A stretch of DNA of 64,000 bases from Monodelphis domestica (GCF_027887165.1 NC_077229.1:205121753-205185752); one strand, 5' to 3'. Shown: positions 23,353-35,048, numbered from the stretch's first letter. Made by a program: numbers and translations. Notes: generated from the letters alone by a model not told the origin.

Positions 23353-23590
23353 GCATTTATATCTCACTGACTATGTACCAGGCACTATGCTAAGTAATTT
23401 ATAATTGTTCTTTTTCATATGATTCTCCTAATAACCTTGCAAGATAGGTACTGCTACTATCCCCATTTTAGAGTTGAGGAAACTGAGGCAGACTGAGGTG
23501 AAGTGACTTGCCCAGGGTCACCCAGCTAGTAAGTGTTTGAGGCTGGTCTCCCTGACGCCAGCCCCAGTGTTTTCTCCACTGTGCCATCTT
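23353..23590 (-). mobile_element. CORE-SINE/MIR-family copy
   Basis: Reversed: GAGGAAACTGAGGCAGACTG, GTGACTTGCCCAGGGTCACC, with the 'gtaccaggcactatgctaag' tail. Confidence 0.75.
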
Positions 23591-23619
23591 ATTGTCTCAG
23601 TAATCTGAAGAATTGAAGA

Positions 23620-24060
23620 GATGCCTATCATTGGGGAATGGCTAAATAAGTAGTGGCATATAACTGTGATGGAATACTACCACACTGTGAGAAACAATAA
23701 GCAGGTTGAATTTAGGAAGATATGGAAAGGCTGGTGTGAAATAATGAAGAACAAAACAGAACCAAGAGAACACAGTATATAACAATAGCAGTATTGTAGG
23801 AAAAATAACCATGAATGTCCAACTCCAGAGAAAGAACTGATAAAATAGAAATATGCCTCATATGGCTACATGTTTAAATAAAAATATATTAAGCAATAGA
23901 AACATAAATAGACATGTACATATATGTACACATTCATAAATTTTTGTCAAAGAGTGACTTCTCTATTGCAGGATAGAAATGGGAGGAAGGGAGATAGTTC
24001 AGAACATAAAATGTAACAAAAATTAATTTAATTAAGTTAAAACAATGAGAGTATTTTTAA
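23620..24060 (+). mobile_element. L1 3' end fragment
   Basis: 'cattggggaatggctaaataag', 'gatggaatactaccacactgtgag' and 'aaccaagagaacacagtatata' follow the C-terminal ORF2 region of L1; frame is broken. Confidence 0.65.
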
Positions 24061-24629
24061 TGATAAAATGATACTTTTAAATGAAATCAATTTTTTTTAA
24101 AGAAACTATAAGACATTGATATCAGAGTCATTCTTGAATGTAAAATGCATCTTAAAGGCTGCTTTCTCAAGAAATGCTAGCCTGTTTAGTCCTTGTTTTT
24201 TCTAACCATTTTTCTTCCCTGGATTCCTTTTCTTTTGGGTATTTGCTAAATCAGCCATTAAAGAAGGATGCCTCTTCGTGGTATGAAGATGACCTTGAGA
24301 TTGTGAAGGCTCCATCAACGGTGGAACACAAACTCTGCCAGGTCCTGTGTCTAAGCTGTGGTAGACCAAGTTAGCTAGAATTTAGTGTGGCTTCTCCCTA
24401 TACATGATGAATATTTTTTTTATTCACAGTTACCCACTAAGTTACTAAGACATGAGGAGGAGAGATTACCTGCAATCTCTTTAATGGAAGGCATATTCAC
24501 TTGGATAAAGTCATGGGTTCCTAAAGTATATGTAAGTACTTATTAATGACCAAGGTACCAAGAATAGCAAATTGATTCATTTCACTAACATCTCCACAAA
24601 AGAAACTTCTCTCTGTGTCTGTCTCTCTT

Positions 24630-25115
24630 TTTAAACCCTTACGTCCTGTCTTAGAATTGATACTTAGTACTGGTTCCAAAACAGAAGAATGGTAAGGGTC
24701 AGACAATTGGGATTAAGTGACTTGTCCAGGGTCACACAGCTACGAAGTGTCTGAGGCTAGATGCGAAACCAGGACCTCCAGACTCCAGTCCTGGGGATCT
24801 ATCCATTGAACCACCTCGTTGCCCGCTCTGGAGTACTAGAGTTAATCTTGCTTCAAATACTTCTCTACATTCTGGGGATTTCTTTCCAGGTTTTGATCAG
24901 TTATTTCTTTGTAACTTGGGGTTTTCACAGCAAAGATATTGGAGTGGTTTGCCATTTCCTTCTCTAGCTCGTTTTACAGATGAGAAAACTGAGGCAAACA
25001 GGGCTAAGTGACTTGTCCAGGCTCACCCAGTTAGTGTCTGAGGCTAGATTTGAGCTCAGGAAGATGAGTCTTCCTGACTCCAGGTCCAACACTCTAGCCA
25101 CTGTGTCACATAAAT
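24630..25115 (-). mobile_element. MAR1-like SINE and RTE-tailed SINE, both reversed
   Basis: MAR1-like copy 24630-24826; RTE-tailed copy 24885-25115 (GTTTTCACAGCAAAGATATT, ATGAGAAAACTGAGGCAAAC). Confidence 0.8.
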
Positions 25116-25324
25116 TGCCAAAGGAATTGGTCTTAATGACCTGAAAGGCTCTTTCTAAATCTATGGCCCTTTGACAAATATGTAGTCTCAGTGTGTTAGA
25201 TATTTAACTTTTGCAAGGGAGGGTTTTACTAGTGGGGTGGGGAAGGGTCCTCACTGGGAAGTGACAATGATGTAAAAGAATATCAATAATAGATCCAATT
25301 AACTATTGAAACATAATTAATAAT

Positions 25325-25545
25325 AACAGCCAGCATTTATATAACACTTTAAAGTTTTTTAAATATGTCATTTCATTTGATCTTCACAACAATCCTACAA
25401 ATTAGATGCTACTATTATTCCCTAAAAGGTCAAGTAACTTCCTCAGGGTCATGCAGCTGATAACGGACTATCTAAGGCATGATTTGAACTCAAATCTTCC
25501 TAATTCCATCAAGTTCTAGAACTCTAACCACTGCACCCTATTTTT
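25325..25545 (-). mobile_element. MIR/CORE-SINE copy
   Basis: 'gcatttatataacactttaaag', 'ctcagggtcatgcagctgat'. Confidence 0.65.
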
Positions 25546-26295
25546 ATGTCTTTCCAATCTAGTCTCTACGCTTATCTTTGTGAAGAGTCATAGGGAACAC
25601 GTTCTTGTTCCTGGAGAGAGATGGAATCAATCCTTTCGTGACACTGAAACAAGTAATGCCCCATATGGGTAAAAACAGATTTTTCCTTCTTTGTTAATTT
25701 CCCAAAACAGCTAAAACAATATGTACATGGTGGGGTCCCCCAACAGGGGTCACTCTAACCTAATAATTAGTTTCTTTGCCCAAGGGGCACTTTAGGGGAT
25801 GCCTTGTAGGGTGTCTACTTCTTAAAGAATTTCCATGGGGAGCAGGGACAAGGTTACAAGATTCAAAGATGAAGATGGACGATAGGAGAGCAGGTTCAGA
25901 GAAGGGAATTCTCAATGTGGTAAGCAGGGGTTATTGAGCTGACCACACATCCAGTGAGTTTAATGTTAGAGACTGAGAGAGAAAGAAAAAAAGGCCTCGA
26001 CTCCCAAGAACTTTTCTATCTAGTTGAAGAATATATAAAGCAACTAAAGTGCTATTCAGAACAAGGCACATAGGGGAACCTTTGGGGCCAACGTGGGGAA
26101 CCAGAGAAGTCCTTCTACCTACACTTTAGGTTCAGAAGTATAAGCTCTGAGGAAGCTTTCCTTCATTGCCTCATATGGACCCCAAATTCTAAACCAAGCC
26201 AGCTCTAGGTAGACAGTGTCTGTCAGAGGAGGATTCAGTGGAAGAACATGGCGCATGTATGTCAGAGAGGGGCTCATGATGGAGCCAAGAGAATG

Positions 26296-26890
26296 ATTAT
26301 TATTATTATTATTATCATTGAGTTTAACTCTCTAATTTTTCCAGATGAGGAAACTGAGATATACAGTCCTCCATCCCATCCATTGCCTCTCCAATCCTTC
26401 CTTCATGCAGTTCTCAAAGTGATATTTCTAAAGCACAGTTCTTATTCTGACTGTGTCACTCTCCTCAAGAAGCTCCTGGGTTTCCATTTTGCTTTTAGAA
26501 TAAATGATCAGCAACTCTGTGTAGCATTTTAAAGCCCTTCACGTTCTGGCTCCCATCTTTGCAAACTTATTTCTACTCAACTTTAAAAATTTTTTAAATA
26601 ACTTTTACTTTCTGTCTTAGTAATAACTGAGACAGAAGGACAAGGGCTAGGCAGTTGGGGTTAAATGGCTCATCCAAGGTTATACAGCTAAGGAAGTGTT
26701 GAAGACCAGATTTGAACCCATTTATTTTGTATTTACTTATCTTTCTACTTACTATTTATCCATTCCCCCAAAGGAATATAAACTCCTTGAAGGCAGAGGC
26801 TGTATAATATTTTTTGGGGGGAGGGTGGGATTTGTATCCCCAGCACCTAAGGTAACTTTGCATGTATGATTATTATATGAATGAATCCAC
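26296..26890. mobile_element. ATT microsatellite, L2 and SINE tail block
   Basis: ATT run at 26296-26314, L2 at 26365-26570, reversed MAR1-like SINE at 26590-26720, L2 tail at 26770-26890. Confidence 0.6.
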
Positions 26891-27876
26891 ACTGAGGACA
26901 CTAAGAGAACCCAATTTAGAAACCATGGGAGAATTCCAGCTTTCTCTATCTGTGTGACAAGGCTTCATCCTTTGTTGGGGGTTATCAAGGCCAAGCTTGG
27001 AAGTAACACAGTTTCCTTTTTCCCCTCCATGGAGGTTTTGTCACAAACACCTGGGCTCTTTTAAGTTTCACAGCCTGAATATGTGGGAAAATTTCTTAAG
27101 AAAGGGAAATGGAAACCAAACCCTCCCTTCCTTTTAAAAACACTCATTCTTGACATCTGAAGGACAAAATATGTTTTAGCTCTGATAGCCAAGTGGTTTG
27201 ATTCTCCCGTCACTTCTGTTCTGCCTGTTAACAGATAGGGACAGGTGCATCTCCAAGGGGAGCTCTCAGAAGTAGGGGCCACTTGCCCCACTAATGTCTT
27301 CAGCAGACTGAAAGTATCTGACAGGCAGGGTTTCCTAAGATGTTTGCTTGCAGTCATTCCTTCTGTTCCACTTTTTCTTTCTGAAGTCATAGTGGTGATC
27401 TCAAGCCTATATATCAGTATCTTCTAGAGATCTCAAAGCTGTTTGTTTCTAAAGGTTTAGGTTATTTGATGGAGACACAAAATGGAACTTGAACTTCATA
27501 ATTAAAGGAGATTAGACTCTTCTTTCACAGATTTATTCCAAGGAGGCCTCCAAGGCAGTGGGAGTTACAAGGGAAAATAATGACTGAAGGCTGGGTGTGG
27601 TCTGACAGGCACTTGGGGGTTATTTTGCTTTAAGGCTAAATGCTAATATTCATATTTATAATCAGCATCACTATGACAACCAACCACACCAAAAGGGACA
27701 AGCCCAGTAGAAAATTTATTTTTTTTTTATAGGAGTTAGTGATGGATGTGTTTATCTAAGGGAGAATGCTGCTGCTACCCAGAATTTAGTACATTTAATA
27801 ACTTAGGAACTTCGTTGTATGAGGACTTACAACATCCTTATGAGGTAAACTAATGGATTTTCAGGTCTTTAGCAAG

Positions 27877-27877
<1 letters not shown>

Positions 27878-27921
<44 letters not shown>
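27878..27921. repeat. GT microsatellite
   Basis: About 22 GT units followed by imperfect GTGTGTGG. Confidence 0.95.
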
Positions 27922-27922
<1 letters not shown>

Positions 27923-28129
27923 ATGTATGTGTGTGGGGTTCTGAGATACCTAGATACAGGACTATTCATCTCAAGGCTTGTTCTCTGAGAACAATTCCCA
28001 CTCACAGATAGGAAAATTGGAACAGAAAGATTAAGTCATTTGCTCCAAAATCATACAGCAAGCCAACTGTTATGCTTTCCCCAACCTCCTACATACTTAC
28101 TAAGCCTCTTGAAGTTAGAGATTTGGTTG

Positions 28130-28132
<3 letters not shown>

Positions 28133-28161
<29 letters not shown>

Positions 28162-28214
28162 CCCCCCTTTCTCCCTCCCCCCCACTCCCTCTGTCTCTGT
28201 CTGTCTGTCTGTCT
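28133..28214. repeat. CT and GTCT microsatellites
   Basis: CT run 28133-28160, C/T-rich link, then CTGTCTGTCTGT. Confidence 0.9.
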
Positions 28215-28351
28215 CATTTCTATTCTTTGTATTAAGAGGGGTATTTGAAAACAGATACTATAAACAAACATAAGATATCAATCAAAAAAACATTTTTAGT
28301 AGACAAACTCTTCATAATATCAAATTGTAAGTACACAAGTAAAATAACTAA

Positions 28352-28620
28352 TTTATACTTTGGATCCAGCAATCCCAGTACTGGACATAAACTCTAATGA
28401 GGTCAAAGATGTAAGTTTAAACCCAATATCTACCAAAATATTCATAGTAGCATTTGTGTGGTAGCAAAGAAAAGGAAACAAAATAGTTGCCCCTTTCCTG
28501 GGGAATGGCTAAGCAAACGAGTACTTGAATATAATGGATTATTATCATGTTGTAAGAAATGGCCAATGAAACCTAAAGAAACAGGAACACATTTATATGA
28601 ACTGATGCATGATAGGGTTT
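28352..28620 (+). mobile_element. L1 ORF2 C-terminal fragment
   Basis: 'ccagcaatcccagtactggac' and 'tggggaatggctaagcaaac' match the L1 ORF2 end; decayed. Confidence 0.6.
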
Positions 28621-29079
28621 TGGAAAGGCCATGGAGTTCAGTTGCCTCATCTGTAAAAAGAAGGAGTTGAACTCATGGACTCATTTCATCTCTCGATCTG
28701 TTGACTACAATGTTCTCATACCTTTAACTTTTTTTTCATTGATCCCATGCCTGTATTCTGTATTTTGCCCATCCTTTTCCCCTTATCCTTCCTTCACATA
28801 GCACTTCCATATTGTTCCTCCTTTCATACTTTAAACAAACACTACAAAACTTGTACCAAAAATAAAATGTCAAAATATCTTTTTAAAATACATTTGGCAG
28901 ACCTTCTGTATTTGAAGAAAATGCCTCCACTTCTATATTATCTGTTAATTCTCTGTATTTAGTTTTCTATAGTCATAAGCAAAACGGATTATGACATTAT
29001 CTGAATTACTTGAAAATTAAAACCAAAGTAATGTTTTACTTATATTCTTCAGGCTACTTCCTCAAATGGTAACCCTTGT

Positions 29080-29081
<2 letters not shown>

Positions 29082-29113
<32 letters not shown>
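29082..29113. repeat. TA microsatellite next to the ERV
   Basis: Alternating AT run 10 bases from the left target duplication. Confidence 0.95.
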
Positions 29114-29116
<3 letters not shown>

Positions 29117-29122
29117 TTTCAG

Positions 29123-29126
29123 AGAA
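29123..29126. repeat. Target site duplication, left (AGAA)
   Basis: The four bases just before the left LTR equal the four just after the right LTR (38603-38606). Five- or six-base windows do not match, so the duplication is 4 bp. Confidence 0.85.
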
Positions 29127-30086
29127 TGTTACAAGGGAATCACTTTAAAAGACTGATATATATTAATTTAAGGTCGCCAAGGAATCAGCTATGTAATTCC
29201 TAAATGAAAAACTCAAGTCAGCCGTCAGCCTTTTGGAGTTTAATTACAATAGGAGCAAGAAAGGAATTAGAGATATATAGAGAGAGAGAAAGGGGAGAGA
29301 AGGGAATAGGGCTTAAATACCCCCTCTGTTTAGGCTGGGCCAAAAGGCCCAAGCCCTTAGATAGCTGGGGCAAAGAAAAGAGAGCAGTCCCTTTCACTCA
29401 CGTGTCCAAAATGGAGAAACAGTCTCAGAGGCCCCCACTTTCAGCTTCCTTTAGAGCAAGCTTCCTCAGAGCCCAGGAACCACCGACCAAAAACTCAACC
29501 CCCTTTCAGTCTCCAGACCCTCCTATCTTTAAGGACACCATCCAAGTTGCCTCCCCTCAGTCCTCACATCTACCAATCACTCTTCATCAATTTCCCTGTC
29601 AATGGAGGCTCTCGCTTAACCCAGGACCGCCCAGAGGTTTCTGGCTTTTTGCACAAGTCTGTTGAAGGTCATATTTTCCAATGATTAAATCTATACTCCT
29701 TTGCTACAGCCCTTTCTAAATCCTGTTAACTTGAGTATGGTAGAGATTGGAATAATTAAATTTTGATCTAGGCTGCAGCCCTTACTCAATCCTATTAGGA
29801 CTGAATAGGGTGGAGATTTATTCCAAGTATCTCCATTGTATCAATTCTAAATCAATCAAGACTCAAAGAAATTCCTGTTCTATGCTTAAGCATAGGTCAA
29901 AGTCCTTTCCATTGTTCAGCAAAGGGTTTCTGTCCTAAAGTAATCTTAAGAAGGGAAGAGAAGGAACCTCCCATGCCAATGGAGTTCCCATTCCAATAGA
30001 CTATCAGTAAGAAATTTTCCAAGTATGAAATATCCCAATGGTGAAATTTCCAACATTTATAAGTCTAAGGAATTTTGAGGTTTACA
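29127..30086 (-). repeat. 3' LTR of the ERV
   Basis: 960 bp, TGTTAC...TTTACA on the plus strand. In viral sense (minus) it has a TATA-like TATTTAA at 29319-29313, then an ATTAAA poly(A) signal at 29244-29239 within a conserved TGTAATTAAAC context. This implies U3 on the right, a short R, and U5 on the left. As it lies in sense inside NEDD9 intron 2, its poly(A) signal could end host transcripts early. Confidence 0.95.
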
Positions 30087-30097
30087 ATCCCCCCTGA
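30087..30097 (-). promoter_or_regulatory. Polypurine tract next to the 3' LTR
   Basis: In viral sense TCAGGGGGGAT ends directly at the TGTAAA start of the 3' LTR. This is the expected place and composition for plus-strand priming. Confidence 0.85.
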
Positions 30098-30590
30098 TGA
30101 TCATTGGGAGACTAGTCTCCCCATTGATCATTTAACATAATCATTTTGTAGTTCTAAATTCACTTCTAACTAAAGATATACACAATATTCAATTTTCTAG
30201 GAGAAATTAGAATAGTGAGAGAGGAAATAGAAAAGAAAAGAAAGCAAAACCAATGTTTGCTAGGCGCATTGACAGAAAGCCAAATTAGGGGCAGTCCCTT
30301 TTGGCATAAATGTTACAATAAATGTTCAATCAAAAGTTCAGTCCAATCAATCACATCCAAAGTTCATTCTTGATCTTCTTGATGAAGTGTAGGTTTTTGG
30401 CATCTTTCTGTAACAGTTCATTCTCTGGATATAAAAGTTTCAAGCTTCTTTCTTGAAGATCTTTTCTTGAACAAAATCAAAATCTTTGAATTTTTTATAA
30501 AAGTAAAATCTTAAACAAAAGTCTTGGATTTTTATAAAAATAAAATCTCAAACAAAAAAAATTCAAAAATTCTTAGATTTTAAATTAAAA

Positions 30591-30605
30591 TACAATCCCC
30601 CCTGA
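30591..30605 (-). repeat. Second polypurine/LTR-edge-like motif
   Basis: TCAGGGGGGATTGTA on the minus strand repeats all 15 bases of the true polypurine tract/LTR edge (30097-30083), 508 bases upstream in viral sense. Confidence 0.75.
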
Positions 30606-31414
30606 AGTAAGTATTAAAAAAAAAATATCAAGTTTAGCTCAGAATGCAATGTTCAGTTATGGGGTTGTATGTGTCAATTATCAAAAGAATAGAAAAAAAT
30701 AATCAAAAACATAAGAAAAATTCAAAATAGGCCTTGTATAGGTCCAGTTTAAAGTAATTTCTATCCCACAAGTATGTAGGACAGAATACAGTAATATTTC
30801 ACTTAGCCATTTGTAGCCAAGACTACAGGAAGTTGCCATAATATAAGAAGGAAAGAATTAGAATTTTATTTTGATGGGGAAATGTCATTCCCTTGTCTGA
30901 TTTTTTTCCTCAGGGATATAGGGAGCCAGCATGATAGTCAAGCTTTGTACTTGTTTGAGTACTTCGAAAGGAGTGTAGATACAAGGAAGTCCTACGACTT
31001 AAACATAAGTTAAGCGTCGCAACCTTGAGTCTCACTTTAATATTTCATGTGTGCTCTATTGGCACTATTCAGGTTTAGTCTGTGCTCCTTGTTTTTATCC
31101 CTTTTCCTGGAATCAGACACAAACATTAATCACAGTCCTATAATATTTTATCAATAAATGGCAGGTTCCCATAGTTTAAAGCTTTTAGGCATATATTGAT
31201 ATTATAGCAAGAGTATATATATTAACTTGTATTACTGCAGGGAAAAAAATAATATTAATATTAATTATGTGTACCTTCAGTACAAAAAAATGAGAAAAAA
31301 ATCAAATATTCTGATCAAAAAATAAAAAGAAATAAGAAAAAATAAGGAAAAAAATCAGTAATTCAATATATTCTTGAAAAAAAAACATCCATTTGTCTAT
31401 GGATTATTATCTCC

Positions 31415-31464
31415 AATTCATATGATAAGATAGAGTCACAATTCATATGATAGGATAGAGTCAA
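31415..31464 (-). repeat. 25-bp tandem duplication at the pol stop
   Basis: Two near-identical 25-mers ('aattcatatgataagatagagtcac' type, one base changed in the body) lie back to back; one overlaps the pol termination codon region. Confidence 0.75.
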
Positions 31465-34400
31465 TCAGTCTCAGCAGAAGATGCTTTCTTCACATGTGAG
31501 CAGTGAATCCAAGAGTCTCTTTCTCCAATCTTTATAGATGTTGGAGTAGTTAATAATATTTGGAATGGTCCTTCCCATGAAGGTTGAGTTGCTCCAGTTC
31601 GCTTGAAATTCTTGATATAAACTTTATCTCCTGGGTTCAGGTCATGCAGAGAAAAGTCTAATGGTCCAGCTTGTACTGCAGCTCCAGATTCATGAAGTTC
31701 ACGTAGTTTGTGCTGTAACTCCTGTATATAGGAAGCAATAGTAATATCTCCCCCTAATAGCGATGTATAAGCCGGGGAGAAAGGCTTAGCCTGTATAGGC
31801 GGATGTCCAAAAAGCATCTCAAATGGTGAAATATGTAAGTCTCCTCTAGGCCTGCTTCTAAGATAAAATAGGGCCAGAGGGAGAATTTCAGGCCATTTTA
31901 AATGGGTCTCAGTGCATAATTTGCCAATCATAGTCTTAAGTTCTTTATTCATCCTCTCCACTTGGCCTGAGCTCTGGGGGTGATATGGAACATGGAATTT
32001 TGGAGTTATCCCCAAGCAAGAATATATTTGATTTAAGACAGAATCGGTAAAATGACTCCCTCTATCGGAGTCAATACGTGCTGGTAGGCCAAAACGAGGA
32101 ATAATTTCTTTTAAAAGTATCTTTGCAACAAAATCTGCTGTGGCTCGGGTCGTAGGAAATGCTTCCGGCCATCTGGTTAGTTGATCTACAATTACTAGAC
32201 AAAATTTATAACGTCCAGCTTTTGGCATTGTAATGAAATCTATCTGTAGATGTTCAAAAGGTGTGTAAGCCAGAGGACGTCCCCCAAAGGCTTTTCCACG
32301 ATATGCATGTTGGTTATATGCCTGGCAAATAGGGCAGGCTGAACATACTTTAGAGGCTACAGTAGTTATACCAGGGGCTATCCATACTCTCTTGACAGAG
32401 TCCACGATGCCCTGGGTGCCAAAATGACCATTTTTATGAATAGATTGGCAAATTTGGTTATAGAAACTTCTAGGGAGCAGGGGTTTTCCTTCAGGTGACA
32501 CCCATACTCCATTAATTTGTTTTGCTTTAAATTTTTGTTTCCATTTTTCCACTTCCTTTTCATTATAGGAGAGTGATAAATTTAAATTATCAGTGGTTGT
32601 TAATGTTAAAATTAATCCAGGTCCTTCTATGGCTGCTAGTTTTGCAGCGGCATCTGCTCGGTCATTTCCTCTAGAGACAGGGTCAGAGCCACCTGTATGG
32701 GCAGAGCAATGAACTACAGCTAGGGCTTTAGGCAGTTTGAGAGCAGAAAGAACTTCATTAATAATTTCTGCATTAGCTATGGATTTTCCAGCTGAGGTTA
32801 AAAATCCTCTTTGGAGCCATAGCATCCCGACTGAGTGACAAATGCCGAAAGCATATCTAGAATCTGTATAAATTGTTGCCTTTTTATCCTTGGCAATTAT
32901 ACAAGCTTGTTTTAGAGCTATGAGTTCTGCTCCTTGAGCGCTAATGTTAGAAGGTAGTGAAGCTGACCATTCAGTGGCAAATTCTGAGACTACGGCAGCT
33001 CCAGTGTAACGTATGCCATCCCTCATAAAAGAGGAACCATCGGTAAATAAAATCAGATCTGCATTGTCTAAGGGAGTGTCCAAGAGATTATCTCGAGGCT
33101 TTTCTGCCATGGACACTAATGTTTCACAGTTATGTAGTGGTTCTCCTGAAGTGGGTAAATCTGGAAGCAAGGTGGCAGGGTTAAGAGTTGAACAGCGTTT
33201 CAAGGTAATATTTTCACTATTTAATAAGGTTATTTCATACCTTGTAATTCTCTGATCCGAGAATGCCTGTGTTCTATGTTTTACCAATAATGCTTCAATC
33301 TCATGTGGGCACATTATTGTTAATGGACATCCCAATACTAAATCAACGGTTTTTGTTACTAGTAAGGCTGTAGCAGCTACTCCTCTAAGGCATGGTGGTG
33401 CTCCTGCTGCTACTGGGTCTAGTTGGGCAGAATAATAAGCAATTGGGCGCTGAGAAGGTCCCAAAGTCTGAGTTAACACACCAGAGGCTACTCCTCTTCG
33501 CTCATGCACATATAAGGTAAATGGCTTGTTGTAATCTGGGATGCCTAGAGCAGGGGCAGACATGATAGCCTTTTTCAGATCTGTTAGAGCTGACAAGTGT
33601 TCAGGCTCTAATTTGAGGGGTTCAGGAACCGAATCCTTTGTTAATGCTATAAGGGGTTTAGTGATTTCCCCATAGCATGGAATCCATTGTCTACAAAACC
33701 CTGTTGCTCCTAAAATTGCTCTCAGCTGTTTCTTAGTGGTAGGAGCACTCAATTTTTGAATGTTCTCAATTCGTTTTGGAGAAATATAACGAGCACCCGC
33801 AGTCAAGATGAATCCCAAATATTCTACTTTTTGGAGACACCATTGAACTTTATCCTTAGAGATTTTATGTCCTCTTTTGTGCAATTCCAAAAGAAGGTGT
33901 TTGCTATCTTCTTGACATGTTTCTGCATCTGTTGAAGCCAAGAGTAGATCATCTACATATTTGATTAATTTGCTATTTTTAAATGTTATATTGTCTGTGT
34001 CTTGGCTCAAAATTTGCTCAAATAAGCTCGGACTTTCGACATAACCCTGTGGCAGCCGACACCAGGTATATTGTGAGCCCTTCCAGGTGAAAGCAAAAAT
34101 ATGCCTGGAGTTTTCATGTATTGGTATGGAAAAGAAAGCTGAACACAAGTCTACTACTGTAAAGTATGTAGCTGTGCTAGGAATAGATGAAATAATAGTA
34201 TGTATGTTAGAAACTACGGAGTGTCTCTTTATAACGTGATTATTCACTGCCCTTAGATCCTGTACGAATCTATAGATGTGTTTGCCATCGGGTCCTTTTT
34301 TTGGTTTTTTAATTGGCAGGATGGGCGTGTTGTATTCAGATTTGCAAGGGATTATTATTCCCTGTTCTATTAATGAGTTAATAACTGGTGTAATACCCTC

Positions 34401-35048
34401 AATTGCCTCCTTTGAGAGGGGATACTGAGGGATAGAAGGAGGTGGGCTAGATTTAGTTTTTATCTGCACAGGAACAGCAGATTTGAGTAAGCCTACGTCA
34501 GAAGAAGATGTGGCCCAAAGAGACTCCGGTATATCTTTAGGTATTTCAAAAATGGAAGGTTCTTTTGCCTCCTGGTTTTCCGAGAGAAGTACAGGGAGTA
34601 AATTTAAAGATTCCTCTGGTACTTCTAATGATAATGAGCCATCTGGGGAGCAGGTTATTGTGGCTCTGAGTTTGCATAGAAGGTCCCTCCCCAGTAAATT
34701 TAAAGGGGAGTCAGGCATCAAAAGGAAGGAGTGTTGTACCTCTAGGGGTCCTACAGACACCATTCTAGGAGGAAGTCTTTTAACTCTTTGGGTTATTCCT
34801 GATACTCCCATTACATTCTCTGAGCCAATAGAATAACATTGTAAATCAGGTGTTCTCTTTAATACAGACCAGGAAGCTCCGGTGTCTAATAGACAATCAT
34901 AATAAGTGTTACCCACTTTTAAGGTAACATGGGGTTCATTAGTATGGGGAGGGCAGTGGATAGGGACAACGGGTAGTAGGACATCAGGGTCTGGGAAATC
35001 AAAGGTTGTATCCTCTGATTCCTGTGCCCCAGCCCCCCCCGGGCACCA
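31461..35048 (-). CDS. ERV Pol: protease, reverse transcriptase, RNase H, integrase
   Basis: Open from just after the gag UGA to TGA at 31463-31461; no internal ATG start is implied, as synthesis would be by readthrough. Numbering from the GTG at 34916: protease DTGAS 11-15 and LLGRDLL 74-80; reverse transcriptase first Asp 256 and YVDD 320-323; RNase H Asp626, Glu664, Asp685, Asp752; integrase zinc site His827, His831 and Cys-X2-Cys at 858-864; DDE triad Asp893, Asp951, Glu987 with 35-residue spacing; then a GPY/F-type module (EGPFQILLTTPTS). No frameshift or stop is present and all catalytic residues checked are there. Order and sequence match gammaretroviral pol. Confidence 0.95.
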   Translation of the reverse strand, partial: WCPGGAGAQESEDTTFDFPDPDVLLPVVPIHCPPHTNEPHVTLKVGNTYYDCLLDTGASWSVLKRTPDLQCYSIGSENVMGVSGITQRVKRLPPRMVSVGPLEVQHSFLLMPDSPLNLLGRDLLCKLRATITCSPDGSLSLEVPEESLNLLPVLLSENQEAKEPSIFEIPKDIPESLWATSSSDVGLLKSAVPVQIKTKSSPPPSIPQYPLSKEAIEGITPVINSLIEQGIIIPCKSEYNTPILPIKKPKKGPDGKHIYRFVQDLRAVNNHVIKRHSVVSNIHTIISSIPSTATYFTVVDLCSAFFSIPIHENSRHIFAFTWKGSQYTWCRLPQGYVESPSLFEQILSQDTDNITFKNSKLIKYVDDLLLASTDAETCQEDSKHLLLELHKRGHKISKDKVQWCLQKVEYLGFILTAGARYISPKRIENIQKLSAPTTKKQLRAILGATGFCRQWIPCYGEITKPLIALTKDSVPEPLKLEPEHLSALTDLKKAIMSAPALGIPDYNKPFTLYVHERRGVASGVLTQTLGPSQRPIAYYSAQLDPVAAGAPPCLRGVAATALLVTKTVDLVLGCPLTIMCPHEIEALLVKHRTQAFSDQRITRYEITLLNSENITLKRCSTLNPATLLPDLPTSGEPLHNCETLVSMAEKPRDNLLDTPLDNADLILFTDGSSFMRDGIRYTGAAVVSEFATEWSASLPSNISAQGAELIALKQACIIAKDKKATIYTDSRYAFGICHSVGMLWLQRGFLTSAGKSIANAEIINEVLSALKLPKALAVVHCSAHTGGSDPVSRGNDRADAAAKLAAIEGPGLILTLTTTDNLNLSLSYNEKEVEKWKQKFKAKQINGVWVSPEGKPLLPRSFYNQICQSIHKNGHFGTQGIVDSVKRVWIAPGITTVASKVCSACPICQAYNQHAYRGKAFGGRPLAYTPFEHLQIDFITMPKAGRYKFCLVIVDQLTRWPEAFPTTRATADFVAKILLKEIIPRFGLPARIDSDRGSHFTDSVLNQIYSCLGITPKFHVPYHPQSSGQVERMNKELKTMIGKLCTETHLKWPEILPLALFYLRSRPRGDLHISPFEMLFGHPPIQAKPFSPAYTSLLGGDITIASYIQELQHKLRELHESGAAVQAGPLDFSLHDLNPGDKVYIKNFKRTGATQPSWEGPFQILLTTPTSIKIGERDSWIHCSHVKKASSAETD

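Larger units (their letters stand above)
30087..31460 (-). other. ERV region where env would lie: non-coding
   Basis: 1374 bases between pol stop and 3' LTR with no open frame of useful length in viral sense; AT-rich with A-runs. It contains an imperfect ~45-bp duplication near 30470-30560 and a second polypurine/att-like motif at 30591-30605. No surface or transmembrane envelope features are seen. Confidence 0.8.

Noticed and set aside
30087-31460. Hidden env gene
   Set aside because: No frame of useful length and no envelope-like signal, cleavage or fusion features in viral sense.
34483-34836. 117-codon plus-strand frame in the ERV
   Set aside because: Antisense to protease/RT coding; no independent support.
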